NCBI GenBank assembly: GCA_963677475.2
Contig: CAXXQD010000021.1
Coordinates: forward strand, 62,001-126,000
DNA from: JABMQB01 sp963677475
GTDB lineage: Bacteria; Bacteroidota; Bacteroidia; Bacteroidales; Prolixibacteraceae
Direction: 5' to 3'
DNA: 64,000 nucleotides
How positions within the stretch are numbered: position 1 is the first letter of the stretch; each line of letters opens with the position of its first letter. A program made the translations under genes and the position numbers. The notes under the pieces were generated by a model. The model made no database searches. It was not told the origin of the DNA and saw only the letters and a program-made list of their open reading frames with translations. Positions 9,545 through 17,174 of this stretch are shown in pieces.

Positions 9545-9783
9545 ACTACATTCAACAAAAAAGGTTAAAAATTGTAAATGGATAAGATCTTTAATTTATC
9601 CTATACAGGAATCCCTTTCACTTAGGTGTATTTCTTATTTACAGACGTTATCTTAACATCTTTTTCAGCCATTCTTTTTGTATCCCACTTGTATTGTTAA
9701 CTCTTCGGTTTAAAAGGCTGTGATTTTCATAAATCCGAGAATTTATCTTATTTTCGCGTTGCATTTTGTTCGACAGGTTAATT

Positions 9784-12162
9784 ATGTGGCTTAAGGTATC
9801 CGGCTTTATTTTACGAAATAAAATCCTTCTTCTAATTCTATTAGCCGGGATAACTATATTCATGGGCTACCATGCAAAACAGGTTGAAATGTCGTATGAA
9901 TATGCATCCCTGTTATCAAAAAAAGACAAGGCATATCAAGACTATCAAAGTTTTAAGCAAAAGTTTGGAGAAGAAGGAAACCTGATTGTTGTTGGAATAA
10001 CCGACACTGCTTTTTTCAACTACGAAAATTTTGAGCAATGGCGGAACCTATGTAAAAACCTAAATACAATAGAAGGGGTTGAGAACCTGCTTTCGGTTTC
10101 GAACACCTACAACCTAAAAAAGAATTCTACTGAACGAAAGTTTGAAATTGAAAATATCTTCCCTGAAGAAATCCGTGACCAGCAACATTTGGATAGTTTG
10201 CACGCCGTTTTTGCCGGTTTGCCCTTTTATAAAAACCTGGTTTATAACGAGGAAACCAATGTTTACCTGTTGGGAATTACGGTCAGTAATGAAAAGATGA
10301 TTTCGAAGGAACGGGAGCAATTGGTAAAAGCTATCCAAAAAGAATGCAAGCGTTTTGAAGATCAGCGGGATATTAAGCTCCATTATTCGGGATTGCCCTA
10401 TATCAGGGTTGTAAACTCGGTTAAAATTCGCAAAGAGCTCTACCTTTTCAGTGGATTGGCATTGCTAATTTGCATCATTGTCCTTTTCCTCTTTTTCAGG
10501 TCGTTTAAAGCTGTATTTTTTCCAGTGGTAATTGTTATTACCGGGGTAATTTGGGCATTGGGAATGCTCTCGCTGTTCGGTTATAAAATAACACTCCTTT
10601 CGGGAATGATCCCGCCTTTACTGATCGTAATCGGAATCCCCAACAGCATATATATGCTCAATAAATTCCACAGCGAATTTGCCCGGCATGGAAACAAGGT
10701 AAAGGCCTTACAAAGGGTAATTATAAAAATTGGGAATGCAACCTTTTTAACAAACCTTACAACAGCCTCAGGTTTTGCAACCTTTGTGATCACCAAAAGC
10801 GATATCCTTAAACAATTTGGGATTGTTGCCTCCCTGAATATTATGAGTTTGTTTGTACTATCGTTGTTATTAATTCCCATCATATTCAGTTTTATTGAAC
10901 CACCCTCGGCTAAGCACATTAAGCACCTGGAGAATAATTTCGTAACCCGGATCATAAATACGCTCATTAAAATCACAAGGAACCACAGGAGGACCGTTTA
11001 TATTACAACCATTGTTATTATTGGCATCGGTATTTATGGTATTAGTTTGATAAAAAGTTCTGGTTTTATGGTTGACGATATTCCTGAAAGTGACCCTATT
11101 TACAAAGATTTAAAATATTTTGAAAACAACTTTAATGGCCTGATGCCAATGGAAATAATGGTGGATACCAAACGGCCAAATGGTGTGATGCAACTGAATG
11201 TTTTCAAAAAAATTGATCAACTGGAAGAAACGCTTCTGGGTTATCCTGATTTATCGGCACCTTTATCCATGCTTAATTTGTTTAAATTTTCGAAACAGGC
11301 ATTTTACAATGGGAAACAAAGTTTCTACAAAATACCAAATAACCGCGAGCAGAATTTTATCCTTCAATATGCAGCAAAAGGAGAAGAGAATGCTAATTTA
11401 CTACATTCGTTTTTAGATAGTGCCAAGCAAACCACACGCTTAAGTATCCGAATGAAAGATGTTGGCACAAAAAAGATGGAAGAAATACATACCCAGTTTA
11501 CGGCAGACCTTGATTCTATTTTCCCAGCTGAGAATTACGATGTTACCGTTACCGGATCAAGCATCACTTTTTTTAAGGGTACACAATACCTCCTGAAAAA
11601 TTTATTCTCAAGCCTTGGCCTGGCAATCATCCTTATTTCACTTTTCATGGCGCTTATGTTCTCTTCGTGGAGGATGGTCATTTTGTCTCTGACCCCAAAT
11701 ATTATCCCATTGATATTTACCGCTGCCATCATGGGGTTTACAGGTATCCCCATAAAAGCTTCAACAATTTTGGTTTTTAGTATTGCGTTTGGGATCTCGG
11801 TTGACAACACCATACACTTTTTAGCAAAGTACCGACAGGAACTACTCGTTACAAACTGGGACATCAGGCAATCGGTTATTCTGGCACTTCGTGAAACAGG
11901 GGTAAGTATGCTCTACACATCAGTTGTGTTATTCTTTGGATTTGGAATATTTAGTATTTCCAGTTTTGGAGGTACTCAATCGTTAGGAATACTAGTATCT
12001 TTAACTCTATTGATCGCGGTCACATCAAATTTAATATTGCTTCCTTCGCTACTCTCAGGTTTGGAAAGATTATCTACAACAAAAGCATTTAAAGAACCTT
12101 TGCTTCATATTTATGATGAAGAAGAAGACATTGAACTGGAAGACCTGGTCATAAAGAAATAA
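9784..12162 (+). CDS. MMPL/RND superfamily transporter
   Basis: The protein has 792 residues from the ATG at 9784. The layout is two halves, each with one transmembrane helix, a large outer loop and about five clustered helices. Paired motifs such as GMIPPLLIVIGIPNSIYML and FSIAFGISVDNTIHFLAKYR identify the MMPL (SSD-like) type. These pumps usually export lipids or other hydrophobic compounds using the proton gradient. A polyprenyl diphosphate synthase starts 4 bp after its end, so a terpenoid or isoprenoid-linked cargo is possible (inference). The frame is open to a TTG at 9766, but a promoter-like TATTTTCG at 9749-9756 favours the ATG. Confidence 0.85.
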   Translation: MWLKVSGFILRNKILLLILLAGITIFMGYHAKQVEMSYEYASLLSKKDKAYQDYQSFKQKFGEEGNLIVVGITDTAFFNYENFEQWRNLCKNLNTIEGVENLLSVSNTYNLKKNSTERKFEIENIFPEEIRDQQHLDSLHAVFAGLPFYKNLVYNEETNVYLLGITVSNEKMISKEREQLVKAIQKECKRFEDQRDIKLHYSGLPYIRVVNSVKIRKELYLFSGLALLICIIVLFLFFRSFKAVFFPVVIVITGVIWALGMLSLFGYKITLLSGMIPPLLIVIGIPNSIYMLNKFHSEFARHGNKVKALQRVIIKIGNATFLTNLTTASGFATFVITKSDILKQFGIVASLNIMSLFVLSLLLIPIIFSFIEPPSAKHIKHLENNFVTRIINTLIKITRNHRRTVYITTIVIIGIGIYGISLIKSSGFMVDDIPESDPIYKDLKYFENNFNGLMPMEIMVDTKRPNGVMQLNVFKKIDQLEETLLGYPDLSAPLSMLNLFKFSKQAFYNGKQSFYKIPNNREQNFILQYAAKGEENANLLHSFLDSAKQTTRLSIRMKDVGTKKMEEIHTQFTADLDSIFPAENYDVTVTGSSITFFKGTQYLLKNLFSSLGLAIILISLFMALMFSSWRMVILSLTPNIIPLIFTAAIMGFTGIPIKASTILVFSIAFGISVDNTIHFLAKYRQELLVTNWDIRQSVILALRETGVSMLYTSVVLFFGFGIFSISSFGGTQSLGILVSLTLLIAVTSNLILLPSLLSGLERLSTTKAFKEPLLHIYDEEEDIELEDLVIKK

Positions 12163-12166
12163 AGCT

Positions 12167-13150
12167 ATGCGCACTATCTCTGAACTTCAAACTTTTTTTA
12201 ACCACGAACTTCGCAAAGAACTGGAGGCTCTGACACAGACCAATCCCGAAAATTTGTACATCCCAATAAAATATGCTCTAGACATGGGAGGCAAAAGGAT
12301 ACGCCCGGTAATGCTATTGCTGGTGCATGAATTGTTCTCCAATAAAATCGAAAATGCCATTCCAGGTGCAATTGCCATTGAGGTTTTCCATAATTTTACC
12401 CTTCTGCACGACGATATTATGGATAAGGCTGAGTTACGGAGAAACCAGGCCACGGTTTATCAAAAATTCAGTGAAAATGCTGCAATCCTATCTGGGGATG
12501 CAATGTCATTTATTTCCTTTCAATACTTATTAAAAAGCGCATCAAACCACCTCTCCGACATCCTTAAATTATTTTCGAAAACTGCTGTTGAAGTTTGTGA
12601 AGGACAACAATTTGACATGGATTTTGAAGGCCGCATCGATGTGAAAGAAGGGGAATATCTACGGATGATCCAGCTTAAAACTGCAGTATTGCTGGGGTGT
12701 TCGCTTAAAATCGGGGCACTTCTGGCAAACGTTAAAGGGAAGCGTGCCGATGAACTTTATAATTTAGGGATAAACCTTGGTTTGGCATTCCAGCTTCAGG
12801 ACGATTTATTGGACACATTTGGAAACGAAAATACCTTCGGCAAAAAAATCGGGGGCGATATTGTTGCAAATAAAAAGACCTATCTTGCCATTAAGGCAAT
12901 GGAACTGGCTGATAACAACCAGAAAAAAGAATTACTCTCCTGGATGTGGCAAAAAGATGCGAATGATAAAGAAAAAATCAGGGCTGTCACCAAGATATTC
13001 AATCAACTAAATATCAAAGAAATTACACAAAATAAAATTGACTTTTATTTTGAAGCAGCATCTGAAAACATTAAAAAATTAAGGTTATCGTCAGAGCAAA
13101 AAAAACAACTTCGGCACTTATCCGAAATACTTCTCAATAGGATTAACTGA
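12167..13150 (+). CDS. Polyprenyl diphosphate synthase
   Basis: The 327-residue protein carries both Asp-rich motifs of trans-prenyltransferases: LLHDDIMDKAELRRNQ (first motif, near residue 85) and QLQDDLLDTFG (second, near residue 210). These bind Mg-diphosphate while isopentenyl units are added to an allylic primer. Chain length (FPP, GGPP or longer, e.g. for quinones) cannot be assigned safely from motifs alone. Only 4 bp separate it from the MMPL transporter, so the two are co-transcribed. A gap of 230 bp with the atpD promoter follows. Confidence 0.92.
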   Translation: MRTISELQTFFNHELRKELEALTQTNPENLYIPIKYALDMGGKRIRPVMLLLVHELFSNKIENAIPGAIAIEVFHNFTLLHDDIMDKAELRRNQATVYQKFSENAAILSGDAMSFISFQYLLKSASNHLSDILKLFSKTAVEVCEGQQFDMDFEGRIDVKEGEYLRMIQLKTAVLLGCSLKIGALLANVKGKRADELYNLGINLGLAFQLQDDLLDTFGNENTFGKKIGGDIVANKKTYLAIKAMELADNNQKKELLSWMWQKDANDKEKIRAVTKIFNQLNIKEITQNKIDFYFEAASENIKKLRLSSEQKKQLRHLSEILLNRIN

Positions 13151-13316
13151 GCAAATTATACTGTCGTTGGTTCAATTCAGTGCCTTTGTATTGCCTGTTA
13201 CTGATTTTTGGATATTATCTACCCTCAAGTTATTGATTCTTTCAAGTTAAATTTAAGAAGCATTTAATTCAGGCACTAAAAAAGGCTTTTTTTATTGCAT
13301 AAATGCAAAACAATAC

Positions 13317-13324
13317 TAAATTTG
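13317..13324 (+). promoter_or_regulatory. Promoter of atpDC (-7 box TAAATTTG)
   Basis: A perfect TAnnTTTG box lies 56 bp before the atpD ATG. A TTG at 13295-13297, about 19 bp upstream, can serve as the -33 element. Confidence 0.65.
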
Positions 13325-13380
13325 TTAAGCTAAAATTTTCCGGAAAGTATTACTATTCCCGATCAAAAACTCAAAGATAG

Positions 13381-14886
13381 ATGGCTAAAAATACAGGTAA
13401 AGTTTTACAGGTGATTGGACCTGTTGTTGATGTAAGTTTCGACCAGGAAGGAACCGAGCTTCCGAGTATTCACGATGCCCTGGAGATTGTCAGGCAAAAT
13501 GAGGCAAATTTAATTATTGAGTGCCAACAACACGTTGGAGAAAATACCGTTCGATGCATCGCATTGGATGCAACTGATGGACTAAAACGTGGGATGGACG
13601 TTATCCCAACGGGTAACCCGATTATTATGCCCAAAGGAGAAGTTGCCCTTGGCAGGTTATTAAATGTAACCGGAAATGCAATCGACGGACTGGAAGATCT
13701 TCCAAAGGAAGGATTAAGCATTCACAACGAACCACCTAAATATGAAGAACTTACTACAGAAACCGAAGTTCTTTTTACCGGAATAAAAGTTATTGACCTG
13801 ATTGAACCTTATGCAAAAGGAGGAAAAATCGGATTGTTCGGAGGAGCAGGTGTTGGAAAAACTGTACTTATTCAGGAATTGATCAACAACATTGCATTGG
13901 CACATAGTGGCCTTTCAGTTTTTGCCGGAGTTGGCGAACGTACGCGTGAAGGAAATGACTTGCTAAGGGAAATGATTGAAGCCAACATCGTTGACTATGG
14001 AGAAAAATTTAAGGAATCCATGGAAAAAGGCGACTGGGATTTATCAACTGTTGACAGCAAATCTATTGAGAATTCAAAACTTGCCATGGTATTCGGGCAG
14101 ATGAACGAACCACCCGGTGCACGTGCACGTGTTGCTTTGTCCGGATTGACCATTGCTGAAAGCCTTCGTGACGGTGATGGAACCGCCGGAAGTGGAAAAG
14201 ATATTTTGTTCTTCGTTGATAATATTTTCCGTTTTACACAAGCCGGGTCAGAGGTATCCGCACTTCTAGGAAGGATGCCTTCAGCGGTTGGTTATCAGCC
14301 AACTTTGGCAACCGAAATGGGTGAAATGCAGGAACGGATTACTTCTACAAAAAACGGGTCAATCACATCGGTTCAGGCTGTTTATGTGCCTGCAGATGAC
14401 TTAACAGACCCTGCCCCTGCAACCACATTTGCCCACCTGGATGCTACAACAGTTTTAAGCCGGAAAATTTCGGAACTTGGAATTTACCCTGCAGTTGACC
14501 CACTTGATTCAACTTCCAGGATATTATCTCCAGAAGTTGTTGGTGATGAACATTATAACTGTGCACAGAAAGTAAAAATGCTTCTTCAGAGGTATAAAGA
14601 ACTTCAGGATATTATCGCAATTTTGGGTATGGATGAACTTTCGGAAGAAGATAAACTGGTTGTTCACCGTGCAAGAAGGGTACAACGTTTCTTGTCTCAA
14701 CCATTCTTTGTTGCCGAGCAATTTACCGGATTAAAAGGAGAACTTGTATCGATTGAAGATACCATTAAAGGATTTAACATGATCATGGACGGAGAAGTTG
14801 ACAAGTATCCGGAAGCGGCATTTAACCTTGTTGGTACCATTGAACAGGCAATTGAAAAGGGAGAAAGGTTACTTGCAGGCAAATAA
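13381..14886 (+). CDS. atpD: F1Fo ATP synthase subunit beta
   Basis: The 501-residue protein is the catalytic F1 subunit. The P-loop GGAGVGKTV is near residue 155. GERTREGNDL follows at about 182, and the LSGLTIAE and ILFFVDNIFRFTQAGSE segments hold other conserved nucleotide-site residues. It makes ATP at the beta sites of the F1 ring on the cytoplasmic face. It is followed after 33 bp by atpC. No other atp genes are near, which is the usual arrangement in Bacteroidota and Chlorobi, where atpDC is separate from atpBEFHAG. Confidence 0.98.
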   Translation: MAKNTGKVLQVIGPVVDVSFDQEGTELPSIHDALEIVRQNEANLIIECQQHVGENTVRCIALDATDGLKRGMDVIPTGNPIIMPKGEVALGRLLNVTGNAIDGLEDLPKEGLSIHNEPPKYEELTTETEVLFTGIKVIDLIEPYAKGGKIGLFGGAGVGKTVLIQELINNIALAHSGLSVFAGVGERTREGNDLLREMIEANIVDYGEKFKESMEKGDWDLSTVDSKSIENSKLAMVFGQMNEPPGARARVALSGLTIAESLRDGDGTAGSGKDILFFVDNIFRFTQAGSEVSALLGRMPSAVGYQPTLATEMGEMQERITSTKNGSITSVQAVYVPADDLTDPAPATTFAHLDATTVLSRKISELGIYPAVDPLDSTSRILSPEVVGDEHYNCAQKVKMLLQRYKELQDIIAILGMDELSEEDKLVVHRARRVQRFLSQPFFVAEQFTGLKGELVSIEDTIKGFNMIMDGEVDKYPEAAFNLVGTIEQAIEKGERLLAGK

Positions 14887-14919
14887 TCTTTTCTTCAAAC
14901 TAAAGATATACAAACGCTT

Positions 14920-15162
14920 ATGTTTCTTGAAATAATAACACCTGACAAAAAAGTTTTTACCGGGGAAGTTAATTTAGTTCAACTTCCGGGGAGTAAAGGT
15001 GCTTTCGAAATATTAAAAAACCATGCCCCGATAATTTCAACCCTGACCAAAGGAACCATTAAGATTGTTTTGGAAGATGGATCGGAAAAATTATTTGAAA
15101 CCGATGGTGGAGTTATTGAAAACAAAGGAAATAAAATTATTGTGTTGGTTGAATCTGCATAA
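14920..15162 (+). CDS. atpC: F1Fo ATP synthase subunit epsilon (short form)
   Basis: The protein has only 80 residues. It covers the N-terminal beta-sandwich domain (MFLEIITPDKKVFTGEV; LPGSKGAFEILKNHAPIIS), which links the rotor to F1. The C-terminal helical hairpin that inhibits ATP hydrolysis in E. coli and Bacillus is missing. Short epsilon subunits are known in Bacteroidota and Chlorobi, so this is a lineage trait and not damage. It forms an operon with atpD and is followed by a strong terminator. Confidence 0.95.
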   Translation: MFLEIITPDKKVFTGEVNLVQLPGSKGAFEILKNHAPIISTLTKGTIKIVLEDGSEKLFETDGGVIENKGNKIIVLVESA

Positions 15163-15184
15163 TTCTTAAGTAACAATATAGTTT

Positions 15185-15223
15185 ATACCCTAAAGTTCTT
15201 TGTATCTTTAGGGTATTATTTTT
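15185..15223 (+). terminator. Terminator of atpDC, with an embedded promoter-like box
   Basis: An 11-bp inverted repeat (15185-15195 with 15206-15216) with a 10-nt loop is followed by a T-rich tract. TATCTTTA at 15203-15210, close to TAnnTTTG, spans the loop and right arm and could start transcription of the glycosyltransferase at 15234. Confidence 0.8.
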
Positions 15224-15233
15224 AAACTTGAAA

Positions 15234-16226
15234 GTGAAATTTCTAATCATAAGATTCAGCTCAATTGGTGATATTGTTCTTACCTCACCAGTGATCCGCT
15301 GCCTCAAACAACAGGTGGAAGGGGCTGAAATTCATTTCATTACAAAAGAGAAACATGCTTGCCTGCTAAATTCAAATCCCTATGTTACAAAAGTTCATTT
15401 ATTTAACGATAAGCTATCTACGTTGTTGGATGAACTTGAAGAAGAAGGATTTGATTATGTAATTGACCTCCACCAAAACATTCGTAGCAATCGTATAAAA
15501 AGCCGCTTAAAAGCACAGGCTTTCACCTTTGAAAAACTGAACTACAAAAAATGGTTGCTGGTTAATTTGAACATAAATACCCTGCCCGATTTGCATATTG
15601 TTGACCGTTACCTGGATACCCTTTCGGCATTCAATATTAAAAACGACAATCAGGGGCTGGACTTTTTTGTGGATAAAAGCCAACCTTACGGTTTCAAAAC
15701 ATGGCCCGATGATTTTAAAAGTGGCTACGTTGCTTTTGTAATTGCCGGAACCTATTATACCAAATGCCTTCCTGTTGAAAAGGTTATCGAAATATGCAAC
15801 AAAATTGATAAACCAATCGTGCTTTTAGGAGGGAAAAGCGAAGTTGGAAATGCTTCTCAAATTAGCAGTTTTAGTTCAGGCCGTATTCTTGACTTGTGCG
15901 GAAAAACAAGCTTAAATGAGTCGGCACAGATCATTGAGAAATCAAACATTGTATTAAGCAACGATACCGGATTAATGCATGTTGCAGCGGCTTTCAAAAA
16001 GAAGATATTATCGTTCTGGGGAAATACTGTTCCTGCTTTAGGCATGTATCCATACCAGGCTGATCCGGCATCGAAAATAATGCAAATAGAAGGCTTAAAA
16101 TGCCGACCTTGTTCCAAGCTTGGTTACGACAAATGCCCCAAAAAGCATTTTAAATGTATGTTGGACATTTCAACGAAAGAAGTTTGCGAATGGGTGGATG
16201 CAAACTTTAAAATTGCGGCGGATTAA
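15234..16226 (+). CDS. Glycosyltransferase family 9 (heptosyltransferase-like)
   Basis: The protein has about 330 residues. The N-terminus KFLIIRFSSIGDIVLTSPVI and the nucleotide-sugar site (SNDTGLMHVAAAF) are typical of GT9 enzymes, which add heptose or related sugars to the lipopolysaccharide core. The C-terminus is Cys-rich (CRPCSKLGYDKC), as in many family members. The start is uncertain: the frame opens at a TTG (15228), but the GTG at 15234 gives the usual family N-terminus. It follows the atpC terminator directly and may use the promoter-like box inside it. A palindrome (16217-16234) covers the stop codon. Confidence 0.9.
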   Translation: MKFLIIRFSSIGDIVLTSPVIRCLKQQVEGAEIHFITKEKHACLLNSNPYVTKVHLFNDKLSTLLDELEEEGFDYVIDLHQNIRSNRIKSRLKAQAFTFEKLNYKKWLLVNLNINTLPDLHIVDRYLDTLSAFNIKNDNQGLDFFVDKSQPYGFKTWPDDFKSGYVAFVIAGTYYTKCLPVEKVIEICNKIDKPIVLLGGKSEVGNASQISSFSSGRILDLCGKTSLNESAQIIEKSNIVLSNDTGLMHVAAAFKKKILSFWGNTVPALGMYPYQADPASKIMQIEGLKCRPCSKLGYDKCPKKHFKCMLDISTKEVCEWVDANFKIAAD

Positions 16227-16234
16227 AATCCGCC
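16217..16234. repeat. Short palindrome GGCGGATTAAAATCCGCC
   Basis: An 8-bp perfect stem with a 2-nt loop overlaps the stop codon of the glycosyltransferase gene. The core is shared with a palindrome at 48617-48639. No T run follows, so it resembles a REP-like element more than a terminator. Confidence 0.55.
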
Positions 16235-16267
16235 ACAGAGTATATATCAAAATTACCAAAAGCATAA

Positions 16268-17164
16268 TTAAGGCCTTTCGTCCAATCCACTCTCTATACT
16301 TTCATCAACCAATACAACATTCGAACTTGAAATGTCGTGCGCGGTAAACAAGCCCAGCACTTCTTTCCCATCGCTTGAAGTAATGTTTCCTTTAATATTT
16401 GCAGGTGGTACGCTAAACAAAAATCCCGTTTGGTTTTGCTCATACATCTGGTAATAAAAGTTATAGGCAAACTCAGATATCGATGTTTGCTTTACCTGAA
16501 CTTCGTCCATAAATTTTATCAATCTTTCGTCGGTTTCTTCAGGATCATGAAAGTCCGTAAAAATCTCTAATCCATCCACATAATTACCATCCACGAATTC
16601 GTCGCTTGCCAATATGATGTACTCGGCATCATTAAGCAGTTCGTTGTTTATATAAAGATCCCATTTGTAATAGTCGCCAAGACCTGGGGTTTCAGGACCA
16701 TACGTAAATACGCCTAAAAACCTTTTGTCGCCCCTGAGCGATGGCCTCACCTGAATTGAATCGATTGCAACGACAGGTGCCAGGTATTCGGTAGCTGTAA
16801 ATGTGAGTTCCCCAATTTCGATGGTCATTGTGTATTCAACTCCTTGAACACCGTAATAGTCAATACCTTCAGGCACTTCATAAAAACCACTTTCCCCATT
16901 GCTATCGGTTAAAACCACGCTGTTTTGAGGTTCCTGATTGTCGCTTATGGTCACAACTGCACCACTTACACCTGTAAATCCATTGTCGTTGTTAACAGGC
17001 ATTCCTTTATAGAGATAAACATAAGGTTCATCCTCTGTGGTGATTTTTGCCGAAACGGCATAAAGTTCAATGTCTTCATCATTTAATTTGACATCTATTA
17101 CGTCTTCACACGCAGTAAAAAGCAAAACGATTATTGCCGGAAAAATATATCTTAACTGTTTCAT
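16268..17164 (-). CDS. DUF4249 family outer-membrane lipoprotein
   Basis: The 298-residue protein has a lipoprotein signal (LLFTAC, Cys19) followed by VIDVKLND, the usual opening of DUF4249 proteins. A beta-rich Ig-like region follows (GAVVTISDNQ...VEYTMTIEIGELTFTATE). DUF4249 lipoproteins are encoded next to TonB-dependent receptors and are thought to be cell-surface partners, with a SusD-like role. Here the gene begins 10 bp after the receptor at 17175-19520, so they form one operon. The ligand is unknown. Confidence 0.85.
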   Translation of the reverse strand: MKQLRYIFPAIIVLLFTACEDVIDVKLNDEDIELYAVSAKITTEDEPYVYLYKGMPVNNDNGFTGVSGAVVTISDNQEPQNSVVLTDSNGESGFYEVPEGIDYYGVQGVEYTMTIEIGELTFTATEYLAPVVAIDSIQVRPSLRGDKRFLGVFTYGPETPGLGDYYKWDLYINNELLNDAEYIILASDEFVDGNYVDGLEIFTDFHDPEETDERLIKFMDEVQVKQTSISEFAYNFYYQMYEQNQTGFLFSVPPANIKGNITSSDGKEVLGLFTAHDISSSNVVLVDESIESGLDERP

Positions 17165-17174
17165 TTTTATTCAA

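Noticed and set aside
14920..15162. atpC as a truncated gene
   Set aside because: Short epsilon subunits are normal in this phylum, and a clean terminator follows.
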